The notes under the pieces were generated by a model. That model searched no databases. It saw only the letters and a list, made by a program, of their open reading frames with translations, and was not told where the DNA came from. Below are positions 34,766 to 43,324 of a DNA stretch of 64,000 nt, piece by piece. Source of the stretch: Flavobacterium pisciphilum (GTDB lineage Bacteria; Bacteroidota; Bacteroidia; Flavobacteriales; Flavobacteriaceae); contig NZ_JAJJMO010000001.1 in the NCBI RefSeq assembly GCF_020905345.1, forward strand, positions 2,542,001 through 2,606,000, read 5' to 3'. Positions within the stretch are counted from its first letter, which is position 1; each line of letters begins with the position of its first letter. A program made the position numbers and the translations under genes.

Positions 34766-34788
34766 AAAAACTTATTCTCTTTTTAAAT

Positions 34789-36138
34789 TTAATTATTTAA
34801 TAATCCAGCTGTATGAAGCAATTCATAGTGCTTCATTTCTGCATCAATTCTGGTTGCGATTTTATTAAATTTCGCTTGCAATAAGGCGTTATCCGCATCG
34901 ACCATTTCGGTAATAAGAACCAATTGATTCAGGTATTTTAACTTTACGATGCGATAATTCTCCGTAGCCAATTCTAGTGCTTTATCAACAACTATAATCT
35001 TCTCGACTATTTCCTGATATTGAGTATGATTTTTAAATAATTCATCCTGAACTTTATTTTTCACAATTTCCGATTGCGCTTTTTGCCATTCAACCTTTGA
35101 ATTGGCAATATGTACTTTGGTTTTATTCTTATACAATCCTGACAAACTAAATGTTGCTTCAATTCCTACCTGTCCTAAACTATACAAATATGGATTTGGT
35201 GGAAAAAACATATAATTAGGGTATTTAAAATTATAGTCTCCAAAGAAATTTATTGTTGGATAATAATTCCCTTTTGCCAATTTTAGCTCTGTCTTCTTGA
35301 TTTCAATTTCTTGGTGTGCAATTCGCATCTCTTCATTTTGAAGTGTATGATTTAAATAGAAATTATAGTTATCCAGACTTACATTTTCATTTAAACTTGC
35401 CGTTGTATCAATAGTAATTTCTTGCTCTTCTGGTAACTGAAGGATTGTTTGTAACTCGTGAAGTGCAATTTTGATGTTTTTCGAATTTGTTAAAGCATTC
35501 AACTCACGATCTGAAAGCTGAAGTTCAGCTCTTAAAACTTCATTTTTTGTAATTGTTCCGTGATTTTTCAAAGATTGAACTTCTTTAAGTCGGCTTTGCT
35601 CTTCTTTAATGTTTTCTTCAATAATTTTTTGAAGTTCCATCATTTTCTGAATTCCCAGATAAGTAGCAATTACCTCTAACTGAATATCACTTTCTGTTTT
35701 TTCGCTTTTTACTAGAGCAATTTTACTTTCTTGATTAGCGATTTCTATAGCATTGTTTATTTTATTACCAGCATATAAGGGTACTTTGATAGCTGTACCA
35801 ATATTATACATCTCCGGAATAGTATGCGTTACCGCTTTATCTTTTAAAAACCCACCTTTAAACTCTGTTAAGTTTGTAACACGAGAATAAGAACTATTAA
35901 ATTCTATTTCGGGCAGACGAAGTTCTTTAGTTTCTTTAATATTCTCTTTAGAAATGTCAACCTCGATACGAGATCTAAGAATATTTTTGTTGTTTTCTTT
36001 TGCAATTTTTATTGCTTCTTGTAATGAAATCGGATTGCTTTGTTGAGCTTGTAGTGTAGTTACTCCTTGTAAAATCAGGATTAAAACCAGATTTTTAGAA
36101 AAATAACGTATTGTCGAAAACCTTTTTTTAAGGAACAT
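34789..36138 (-). CDS. TolC-family outer-membrane efflux protein (449 aa)
   Basis: After a signal peptide (about residues 1-31, ending TTLQAQQ) it has two TolC repeats of paired helices and strands: SLQEAIKIAKENNKNILRSR at the N-terminus, LPEIEFNSSYSRVT, the central KVPLYAGNKINNAIE, then GNYYPTINFFGDYNF, and FSLSGLYKNKTKVHIA with LNQLVLITEMVDADNALL near the end. First gene of the efflux operon. A 346-base gap separates it from the AraC regulator upstream on the same strand. Confidence 0.92.
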   Translation of the reverse strand: MFLKKRFSTIRYFSKNLVLILILQGVTTLQAQQSNPISLQEAIKIAKENNKNILRSRIEVDISKENIKETKELRLPEIEFNSSYSRVTNLTEFKGGFLKDKAVTHTIPEMYNIGTAIKVPLYAGNKINNAIEIANQESKIALVKSEKTESDIQLEVIATYLGIQKMMELQKIIEENIKEEQSRLKEVQSLKNHGTITKNEVLRAELQLSDRELNALTNSKNIKIALHELQTILQLPEEQEITIDTTASLNENVSLDNYNFYLNHTLQNEEMRIAHQEIEIKKTELKLAKGNYYPTINFFGDYNFKYPNYMFFPPNPYLYSLGQVGIEATFSLSGLYKNKTKVHIANSKVEWQKAQSEIVKNKVQDELFKNHTQYQEIVEKIIVVDKALELATENYRIVKLKYLNQLVLITEMVDADNALLQAKFNKIATRIDAEMKHYELLHTAGLLNN

Positions 36139-36484
36139 GAATGTAGTGTAATTTATTCACTGCAAAGTTCTTTCATTTTATAATTGCCTGATAATTCTAA
36201 AAAGTCAATAACATATTCATTTCGGACAAATTTTAACAATTGAAAATCAGCTAAATCGAAGGAAATCGTTATAGTTAAGTGGATTGAGCATATTCTAACA
36301 AAGAAAAATTTGACGAACTATCTAATGAAGATTATAAACAAAAAAGCTAATCCAGAATAAAATCTGCATGTTTCACCTAATTATGCTCACGCAGATTCAG
36401 TAGATATAACAGAAAAAAAAGATTTTATTTAAAAATCCGCCAGCGCAACTCATTTTTTACACTTTACATTTCACCATTCACACT
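36139..36484. other. Leader region of the efflux operon
   Basis: AT-rich and without a gene in any frame. It includes a stretch TTTACACTTTACATTTCACC with CACTTTACAG just after the AraC stop. I cannot pick out a complete TTTG/TAnnTTTG promoter. AraC-type direct repeats may lie here but none is obvious by eye. Confidence 0.4.
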
Positions 36485-37312
36485 TTACAGCTTCCCTTTT
36501 TTCAAAATATTTTCTCCTTTAAGATAATCCGAAGGGCGTTGACCTAGAATTTTAAAAAATGTATTACTAAAGGTGGGTACACTGGTATAGCCCACTTCTT
36601 CTGCTACTTCTTTTACAGATAATCTTCTATCAAGAAGAAGTTCAATTGCTTTTAATACTCTTCTAATTGTATAATATTGGATAAAAGACATTCCTAGATC
36701 TTTCTGAAACAAACGGTATAGAGATTTCTCACTATATCCAAATTCATGAGCTACCACTCCAAACAAAATGGTCTCTCCTAGATTATTTTCGATATAACGC
36801 AAAATTTTACCCAAACGAGGATCTTTTGGCAGAGGTAATTCCAAAGGCAAATTGGTTAAACAGATTTGAGGTAGTATTGCTTTGATAACTTTAGCAATTG
36901 CAAAATTAGGACTGCCTTTTTTAAGATCACCATTCCATTGATTGGTAAAAAGCATCATTTGAAGCAATAAGTTATTGACTGGATAAATGCCTTCATTTTT
37001 ATAAAAAGTATCCTCATCTTTTTCAATAGGAAAATATAGGTTTCGCATCATCACATTTTCAGACTTTGGATGAATGCTATGTTCTATTCCACTCGGAATC
37101 CATATAAAATGTCGTGCAGGCAAAAAATAGGTTTTAGTTTCTGTTGTTACAAAAACAACATCACCTTCAGCATAAAGAAATTGAGCTTTATTGTGTTTGT
37201 GTGTAGGAACAAACAATTCTCCCATCAAATCGTGATGACAGTAAATACTCTTTTTATCAGCATCTACTTTTTTGATGTAATACTTATCTACTTTATGTTT
37301 TGACTGCTCCAT
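36485..37312 (-). CDS. AraC-family transcriptional regulator with cupin domain (275 aa)
   Basis: The N-terminal half (about residues 20-110) is a cupin-like sensory domain: FVPTHKHNKAQFLYAEGDVV, HFIWIPSGIEHSI. The C-terminal two helix-turn-helix motifs are GVVAHEFGYSEKSLYRLFQK and SVKEVAEEVGYTSVPTFSNT, and the end GQRPSDYLKG is typical. It stands upstream of and in the same direction as the efflux operon, so it is the likely regulator; the ligand is unknown. Confidence 0.92.
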   Translation of the reverse strand: MEQSKHKVDKYYIKKVDADKKSIYCHHDLMGELFVPTHKHNKAQFLYAEGDVVFVTTETKTYFLPARHFIWIPSGIEHSIHPKSENVMMRNLYFPIEKDEDTFYKNEGIYPVNNLLLQMMLFTNQWNGDLKKGSPNFAIAKVIKAILPQICLTNLPLELPLPKDPRLGKILRYIENNLGETILFGVVAHEFGYSEKSLYRLFQKDLGMSFIQYYTIRRVLKAIELLLDRRLSVKEVAEEVGYTSVPTFSNTFFKILGQRPSDYLKGENILKKGKL

Positions 37313-37394
37313 TGAAGTAAGTGAATATCGACAGCTATATTACGATATATAAATATAAGGAAGATAATTAAAAGAAGTGGAAATGCTTTAAAAT

Positions 37395-37424
37395 AAAAAA
37401 AGCCTTTCCGTTAAGAAAGGCTTC
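37395..37424 (-). terminator. Terminator of the first tRNA-Asp
   Basis: On the - strand AAGCCTTTC, loop TTAACG, GAAAGGCTT and a T-run. It begins 12 bases past the tRNA 3' end. Confidence 0.85.
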
Positions 37425-37435
37425 TTCCAATATTG

Positions 37436-37509
37436 CGGTCTGGACGGGACTCGAACCCGCGACCCCATGCGTGACAGGCATGTATTCTAACCAACTGAAC
37501 TACCAAACC
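37436..37509 (-). tRNA. tRNA-Asp (anticodon GUC), copy 1
   Basis: The acceptor stem GGTTTGG/CCAGACC carries discriminator G. The anticodon stem CATGC/GCATG encloses CTGTCAC, giving anticodon GTC; D-arm and T-arm (GCGGG TTCGAGT CCCGT) are intact. Identical in sequence to the copy at 37801-37874. No encoded CCA. Confidence 0.95.
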
Positions 37510-37760
37510 CACTTGCTTTATTGTGGTGCAAAACTACAACAGAAGTTCTGATTCTACAAGCTTTTTTGCACTTTTTAATCAAATAAAAATGTTAATTTTT
37601 TAACACCTTGATTTCTATCAAAATAGAAAAACTGAAAGTTGTTTAAATCAAAAAAGCCATCCACAAAAGTGGAAAGCTTTTCATTGGTCTAACTACTAAA
37701 CCCGGTCAGCTTACAAGGCCGACCAAACAACACAACTAATCTTAGATACCGTATTTGGGC
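37510..37760. other. Spacer between the two tRNA-Asp genes with a possible decayed tRNA unit
   Basis: A terminator-like hairpin on the - strand sits at 37650-37682 (AAGCCATCCAC, loop AAAA, GTGGAAAGCTT). Next to it, 37686-37735 shares short blocks with a tRNA (GGTCT, AACCCG, and a stem-loop GGTCAGC TTACAAG GCCGACC). The order is the same as in the two intact units. I call it a candidate tRNA remnant only. Confidence 0.35.
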
Positions 37761-37789
37761 AAAAAAGCCTTTCTATAAAGAAAGGCTTT
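37761..37789 (-). terminator. Terminator of the second tRNA-Asp
   Basis: On the - strand AAAGCCTTTC, loop TTTATA, GAAAGGCTTT and more T. Nearly the same stem as the one at 37395-37424. Confidence 0.85.
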
Positions 37790-37800
37790 CCCCAATATTG

Positions 37801-37874
37801 CGGTCTGGACGGGACTCGAACCCGCGACCCCATGCGTGACAGGCATGTATTCTAACCAACTGAACTACCAAACC
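37801..37874 (-). tRNA. tRNA-Asp (anticodon GUC), copy 2
   Basis: Identical in all 74 bases to the copy at 37436-37509, with anticodon loop CTGTCAC. Tandem duplication of a tRNA-terminator unit. Confidence 0.95.
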
Positions 37875-37960
37875 TCTGCGTTATTGCGGTTGCAAAGATA
37901 GTATAGAATTTCGTTTCTGCAAGCCTTTTTTGAAAAAATATTTAATTATTTTTTGAATTA

Positions 37961-38887
37961 TTATCCAAAGTTTTGTTTTTCAACCAAGTATGTCGTTAAA
38001 ATTTTTTCGAAATTTTCACCTACTGCGACCGGAACATACTTAATTCGGTTCTGAGCACAGGTTAAAGCCAATCGTTTAAAGTAACTCTCCACCTCTTTTT
38101 CGTATTCTACTTTCACATTATCTGCAAAAACAGCTACTTCTTCCCCCGTTTCCAAGTCTATAAATTTGCGGGGAGCATTATCAAAATCAAATTTTACTTC
38201 AGTTTCCTTATCTATTACATGAAATAGGACCACTTTATGTTTATTATGCTTAAGATGTTGCAATGCATTAAACAATAGCTCTTCATTTTCTGACTGAAAC
38301 ATATCTGTAAAAACAATAATCATCGAACGCCTGTGGATTTTCTCTGCTATCTGATGCAAATAGGTAATGGTATCCGTTTTTTTACTTGTCTTAGGTTTCT
38401 CTAAAAGCTCCTCTAGCTTATTAAGCAACATTCTATGATGACGGTCACTACCCTTTTCAGGCGCATAATACTCATAACTATCCGAAAACACACTCAAACC
38501 TACTGCATCACGTTGTTTCTTCAATATATTCATTAAAACTGCTGAAGCCAAAACCGAAAAACCTATTTTATTCTCATAAAAAGATTGATTTGATTTTAAA
38601 TCAGGATAATGCATCGATGCTGAATTATCTATTATCAAATGACAACGCAAATTAGTTTCTTCTTCAAATCGCTTTGCATACAGTCGATCCGTCTTAGCAA
38701 ACAGCTTCCAATCGATATGTTTTGTGCTTTCTCCAACATTATACACCTTGTGCTCAGCAAATTCTGCCGAGAAACCATGAAATGGGCTTTTATGCATTCC
38801 CGAAATAAACCCTTCCACAACCTGATTTGCCAACATCTCAAGATGCTGAAAACTAGAAATCTTCTCTATTTGCGACTCAATCTTCAT
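37961..38887 (-). CDS. DUF58-domain protein (308 aa)
   Basis: The DUF58 block GMHKSPFHGFSAEFAEHKVY with VGESTKHIDWKLFAKTDRL and YAKRFEEETNL precedes a von Willebrand-type A domain. The MIDAS-like DNSASM is at about residues 87-92, and IVFTDMFQSENEE is the later metal-site strand. No signal peptide, so it is cytoplasmic. DUF58 proteins usually sit beside MoxR ATPases; none is in this window. It follows the aminopeptidase gene by five bases on the same strand. Confidence 0.88.
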   Translation of the reverse strand: MKIESQIEKISSFQHLEMLANQVVEGFISGMHKSPFHGFSAEFAEHKVYNVGESTKHIDWKLFAKTDRLYAKRFEEETNLRCHLIIDNSASMHYPDLKSNQSFYENKIGFSVLASAVLMNILKKQRDAVGLSVFSDSYEYYAPEKGSDRHHRMLLNKLEELLEKPKTSKKTDTITYLHQIAEKIHRRSMIIVFTDMFQSENEELLFNALQHLKHNKHKVVLFHVIDKETEVKFDFDNAPRKFIDLETGEEVAVFADNVKVEYEKEVESYFKRLALTCAQNRIKYVPVAVGENFEKILTTYLVEKQNFG

Positions 38888-38892
38888 TCGGT

Positions 38893-41463
38893 TTATTTTT
38901 TTATTTTTTGTGCACGGTACAAATCATCTGTCGCTTGCAATAATTTTCTCTTTAATATTGGACTAAAATTAGGGTTTTCCTTCAGAAACGTTTCTACTAC
39001 ATCAAAAGCATATTTTGACGAGTATCTTCCAATTGTATTATTAAGCCAATCCTTTGGAAAGAATATATCTCCCGTACGTTGAATTTCAGTTACTAAATCC
39101 AAACAAAAACGAAGATGTTTTTTAGCACTTTCCTGACGCAATGGATGATGAATATTCCCTAAAGCTGATGAAACCCAAGTTTCTTTCTCTCTATTTTTAT
39201 CCTCATTTAAAGATAACATAAACGCATCTCTAACAGAATCATCTTTTGATAAAGAAGGAAGCAAAAACTCAAATCTCTTTTGTTTATCAGGATTACTAAT
39301 ATCTAACTTTGTCTTACTTAGAATCTCATCTGCTTTTTGATGTTTAAATATAGCCAAATTCATAGCTATACCTGTATAATCATCCTCATTTAATTTTAGA
39401 TTCGGAATAGCATTTTCTTTATTCCATATTTGATATAATTTTTCTTTACCTGAATCTGAATAAGCAATAGAACTAAACAACCCAAACAGCGTTTTTTTAA
39501 TATTTTTAGGCAAATCTGTCCCTAAACGCTCATAAGTTACCTTTTCAAGTTGCTCTTGGCTGGCGCTTTGTTGTTGCTCTGTTAGAAATTTCCAAAAAAT
39601 AGTATTTAACTGATTTGACAAAACTTTAATAACCAATTCGTTTTGCTCCACTTTGATTCCTTCAAGACAGGAATCAAACACCTTTACTGGCGAAACAACA
39701 CCAGCCAACATATTCTCATAAAGGTTAATATAACTATACGCTCTTGCAACCTCGTCTTTGATTGTCGGAATATAATTTAGATTAGCTGCATCTACAGGAA
39801 AAATACCATAACCAAAACCATTATAATTATATATAATTGTAGTTGGCTTTGACAAGCCTAAAACATTTTCCACCTTAGTAGTCTTATCTTTTACCGCAAC
39901 TTTAATCACCTTAACACCATCAGGGTACACCAATCCAATATCAAAAATTTGTGGCCAAAGGCTCTTTGATTTATCCTCTGCCTCCTGATCAATCTCAAAA
40001 CTTTTTATACGACCTTTAGAATCATATCCGATACGACTCGCAAGAATTGGTCTCCCAGATTTATTAACCCACACATCACTCCATTTCTTCATATCCAGTG
40101 GTGTTTCAGCATCCAGAATTTCAACTAAATTCTCCCAATTCGCATTATCATTAGCATACTTCTGAATATATTTCTGAATCCCTTTTCTAAACGCTTCCTC
40201 CCCCATTGAAACCTCTAATTGTCTCATCATGATTGGCGCTTTATTATAAATAATACTTCCATAAAGCGATCCTGCATTTTTAAGATTAGCTAATTTTTGT
40301 TTAATAGGATGCGTTCCTGCAGATCGATCCTCTGCATAAGCACTAGGATAATGAGCCGTTAAGAACTGCAAACCATGATTTACCTTTGGAAAAATTGGAT
40401 TCATAATCTTATCCGCCATGAAGTTGGCAAAAACCTCTTTCATCCAAACATCATCAAACCATTTCATAGTTACCAAATCACCAAACCACATATGAGCCGT
40501 TTCGTGAGCAATTAATTTAGCACGATTTAACTTTTCACTATCAGTCGCACTATTATCCAAAAACAAAGAAGACTCTCGATACTGGATCGCTCCCACATGT
40601 TCCATTCCTCCATATTGAAAAACAGGAATTGAGGCAAAATCTAATTTCTGAAAAGGAAATGGATATTGCGTATAGCGCTCCAAGAAACCCAAAGACTGCT
40701 GATGTAAATCAAAAATAGTATCAGTACTCGCCTTAATTTTATCTAGATTATTTTCTCTATACAACATCGTCATTACTCTAGTACCACTAGGATTTTCAGT
40801 AACTCGTTTAAACTCTCCAGCTACAAACGAAAACAAGTAGGTACTCATTTTATCTGATTTACCAAACCTGTAAGTAACCGCTTCCCCACCTTCAATCTTC
40901 TCTTTTACCGAGGCACCTGCTAGAACAGACCAATCTTTTGGTACTGTAAGGGCAAGAATATAAGTAGCTTTAATATCAGGCTGATCAAAACAAGGAAATA
41001 ATGTACTAGCTCTATCTGGAACCAATAAAGTATATAGAAAATCATCATTTCTATTCAACGATAAGTTCCCGGCTATAAATGAAATTTCAACTTTATTATC
41101 ACCTACCACTAAGCTCTTATCAGAAATAACGATATGCTCTTTTTCATGTATAATGGCTACTTTTTTACCATTTACAAGAACAGATTTTAGGTTTTCAGAT
41201 TTCTCATTAAAATCCAAATACAACGAACGACTTAAATCCGATAATTTAAATTCTACAACAAGATTTGATTCAATTTCTTGACTTTTTTTATCCGGAATTA
41301 CAAATGACAAATCATAAGATACATTAGAAATTTGTTGTTTTCTAAAAACTGCCAATTCCTCCGAAACTCCTCTTTCTAATAAAAAATCATTCTTTTTTAC
41401 AGATTGTGACCAACAAGAACTAGTTAAAATAAAGAAACCAAGAAAGTAATAAATAAATTTCAT
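38893..41463 (-). CDS. M1-family aminopeptidase (856 aa)
   Basis: Zinc site HETAHMWFGDL at about residues 320-330, with the third ligand Glu in WMKEVFANFMADK near 343. Substrate-anchor motif is QYGGMEHVG (GxMEN-like) at 284-291. The N-terminal signal MKFIYYFLGFFILTSSCWSQ contains a possible lipobox (TSSC), so it is probably exported and perhaps lipidated. It removes N-terminal residues from peptides. The 856-residue length includes the C-terminal ERAP-like domain. Five bases before the DUF58 gene. Confidence 0.92.
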   Translation of the reverse strand: MKFIYYFLGFFILTSSCWSQSVKKNDFLLERGVSEELAVFRKQQISNVSYDLSFVIPDKKSQEIESNLVVEFKLSDLSRSLYLDFNEKSENLKSVLVNGKKVAIIHEKEHIVISDKSLVVGDNKVEISFIAGNLSLNRNDDFLYTLLVPDRASTLFPCFDQPDIKATYILALTVPKDWSVLAGASVKEKIEGGEAVTYRFGKSDKMSTYLFSFVAGEFKRVTENPSGTRVMTMLYRENNLDKIKASTDTIFDLHQQSLGFLERYTQYPFPFQKLDFASIPVFQYGGMEHVGAIQYRESSLFLDNSATDSEKLNRAKLIAHETAHMWFGDLVTMKWFDDVWMKEVFANFMADKIMNPIFPKVNHGLQFLTAHYPSAYAEDRSAGTHPIKQKLANLKNAGSLYGSIIYNKAPIMMRQLEVSMGEEAFRKGIQKYIQKYANDNANWENLVEILDAETPLDMKKWSDVWVNKSGRPILASRIGYDSKGRIKSFEIDQEAEDKSKSLWPQIFDIGLVYPDGVKVIKVAVKDKTTKVENVLGLSKPTTIIYNYNGFGYGIFPVDAANLNYIPTIKDEVARAYSYINLYENMLAGVVSPVKVFDSCLEGIKVEQNELVIKVLSNQLNTIFWKFLTEQQQSASQEQLEKVTYERLGTDLPKNIKKTLFGLFSSIAYSDSGKEKLYQIWNKENAIPNLKLNEDDYTGIAMNLAIFKHQKADEILSKTKLDISNPDKQKRFEFLLPSLSKDDSVRDAFMLSLNEDKNREKETWVSSALGNIHHPLRQESAKKHLRFCLDLVTEIQRTGDIFFPKDWLNNTIGRYSSKYAFDVVETFLKENPNFSPILKRKLLQATDDLYRAQKIKK

Positions 41464-41494
41464 TTTAAGATGTGTATTGATATTCGTTAAAAAT

Positions 41495-41529
41495 AAAAAA
41501 AAGGTTTGACTTTCGCCAAACCTTTTTTT
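41495..41529 (-). terminator. Terminator of trxA
   Basis: AAAAAAAGGTTTG, loop ACTTTCGC, CAAACCTTTTTTT. It lies just downstream of the trxA stop on the - strand. Confidence 0.9.
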
Positions 41530-41553
41530 ATATAAATTAATAATCGGAATCGA

Positions 41554-41871
41554 TTACAACAATGCGTCTAAACTATCTGCGTAAGTTTGTTTCGGAGCAA
41601 CTCCTACTTGTTTACCTACTACTTCACCATTATGAAAAACCAAAACAGTTGGAATATTACGCACACCATATTTTGCAGCAAATTCTTGATTTGCATCTAC
41701 GTCTACTTTTCCTACTACTACTTTTCCATCATATTCATTGCTTAACTCGTCAATGATTGGACCAACCATTCTACAAGGTCCACACCATGCAGCCCAAAAG
41801 TCAACCATAACTGGTTTATCTGATTTCAAAACTACTTCTTCAAAAGTAGCATCTGTTATTGCTAAAGCCAT
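41554..41871 (-). CDS. trxA: Thioredoxin
   Basis: Cytoplasmic disulphide reductase. The active site WCGPC is at residues 29-33 in FWAAWCGPCRMVGP, with the usual VDFWA before it, KVDVDANQEFAAKYGVRNIP in the middle (cis-Pro) and LVFHNGEVVGKQVG at the end. 105 residues, the normal length for TrxA. Monocistronic. A TAAATTTG box lies 76 bases upstream of the ATG on the - strand (41954-41947). Confidence 0.96.
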   Translation of the reverse strand: MALAITDATFEEVVLKSDKPVMVDFWAAWCGPCRMVGPIIDELSNEYDGKVVVGKVDVDANQEFAAKYGVRNIPTVLVFHNGEVVGKQVGVAPKQTYADSLDALL

Positions 41872-41946
41872 ATTCTTTTTTGTTTAAAGTTTAACCCTCA
41901 GACATCGCTTCGGGGGACAGTTTTTAATGAGTTTCAAACTCGAGTA

Positions 41947-41954
41947 CAAATTTA
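41947..41954 (-). promoter_or_regulatory. -7 promoter element of trxA
   Basis: On the - strand TAAATTTG, an exact TAnnTTTG, gives a leader of about 70 bases before the ATG at 41871. No TTTG at -33. Confidence 0.5.
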
Positions 41955-42060
41955 GAAATTTAAAATCAATTCACCTCTATTTCTAAATTAGTTTTCATTA
42001 TAAACGCATTGCAAATATTTATACTCCTTTTTGTTTTTCAATTCTTTTTTGAAGCTCAAC

Positions 42061-42126
42061 CTGCTATCCGCTATATCTTTTACAACTTAAAGAAAGCTGC
42101 AAAAGGATATCGCTCCTATCAGGGCT
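42061..42126. repeat. Intergenic repeat family C, copy 2 (truncated)
   Basis: CTGCTATCCGCTATATCTTT, TTACAACTTAAAG, AAAAGGATATCGCTCCTATC and AGGGCTAA share order and sequence with the copy at 7649-7732. Confidence 0.65.
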
Positions 42127-42171
42127 AAACATGTACATAACAGGAACTGTTTCTTTAATTTACCTACAACA

Positions 42172-42205
42172 AAAAAGAGGATATTCTTTCGAACATCCTC
42201 TTTTT
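42172..42205 (-). terminator. Terminator after the beta-barrel protein gene
   Basis: AAAAAGAGGAT, loop region ATTCTTTCGAAC, ATCCTCTTTTT; on the - strand it ends in TTTTTTG. Confidence 0.85.
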
Positions 42206-42228
42206 CAAAAACTAAAAAAATAAAAATA

Positions 42229-43146
42229 TTATAAGTTATATCTAAGACCTAAAGTCAAACCTAAACCACTAATACCAACATAAGAACTTAACTCATCTGT
42301 AGGTTTATTTTGATCTAGTCCATTAGGATTTGTCAAAGCATTATTAGAAGTTGTATTCAAAGAATTTCCATAATTAGTATGAATCTGTGCTGTAGTTCTT
42401 GTTGCTAAAGCATCGTTGCCATTAACTGTAAATTCTGTGGTTTCTTTAGTTTTTCCGTGTACAGTAAAGTTACGGTATTCTAATTCAGCAAATGCAGCGA
42501 TATTTTTTCCTAATTTATAAGATGTTCCTAAAGCTGCCACAAAACCAACAGTTGGATTTGGTTTTACTTTATCAACACTATGAACCGCCATAGTTGCAGG
42601 ATTAGCTACACCAGTTGGCGCAACTGCATCTGTGGTAATTTTAAGATCTCCATGAATTGGAATCAACACACCTACTTTTGTATATGGTTCAAATCCATGA
42701 GCTTTTCCTAAATACATAACTAAAGCAGGAGCAAGATCAAATGCTTTAATTTCTCCCTCAGAACTAAAATTATAAATAGGCTTTCCTCCAGAAATAAAAA
42801 TTTGGTCTGTAGTAGTTCTCGCCATTGTTTTACTATTACTAGTGTAATAATTGATTCCCATCTCAACTCCTAAACGAGCCGAAAAACGGTACCCTGCAGT
42901 AACTCCTGTTCTAAAACCTTCACCAAAAGAACCTGTAACACTTTCTTCAGAAACTAATTTCCCTCCTACATAAGTTCTATCCAAAGGAAGATTTCCTCCT
43001 ACAGTAGGAAACTCAGTAGCTGCAGTTTGCAAGAAATAAGATCCACCTAATTTAAAGTACCAGCTTTCATGTTCTTTTGTTTCAGTTTGAGCTACCATTG
43101 TCATAGAACAAACCATCATTCCTAATAAAAAAAGATTCTTTTTCAT
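42229..43146 (-). CDS. Outer-membrane beta-barrel protein (305 aa)
   Basis: Signal peptide (MKKNLFLLGMMVCSMTMVAQ) and then alternating strands rich in Gly, Tyr and Thr, e.g. WYFKLGGSYFLQTAA, FRTGVTAGYRFSARLGVEMG, PALVMYLGKAHGFEPYTKVG, AAFAELEYRNFTVHG, and a terminal strand GLGLTLGLRYNL ending in a hydrophobic residue. This fits the OMP_b-brl/porin-like family in the outer membrane. No substrate can be inferred. Monocistronic. Confidence 0.85.
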   Translation of the reverse strand: MKKNLFLLGMMVCSMTMVAQTETKEHESWYFKLGGSYFLQTAATEFPTVGGNLPLDRTYVGGKLVSEESVTGSFGEGFRTGVTAGYRFSARLGVEMGINYYTSNSKTMARTTTDQIFISGGKPIYNFSSEGEIKAFDLAPALVMYLGKAHGFEPYTKVGVLIPIHGDLKITTDAVAPTGVANPATMAVHSVDKVKPNPTVGFVAALGTSYKLGKNIAAFAELEYRNFTVHGKTKETTEFTVNGNDALATRTTAQIHTNYGNSLNTTSNNALTNPNGLDQNKPTDELSSYVGISGLGLTLGLRYNL

Positions 43147-43324
43147 AATTTTTTTCTTAAATAATTTATTTAGTATAAAATAATTTAACAGAATGTTCTC
43201 TTTTGCTTTTGGGGCAATGGGAGCGCAATCGTTGTAATTGAGAACAATAATACTAAAAAATTAGTATGCATGCATAATTATACCGTTAAAAAAATGCATT
43301 ATTTAAAATTTTAACTATAAATCT

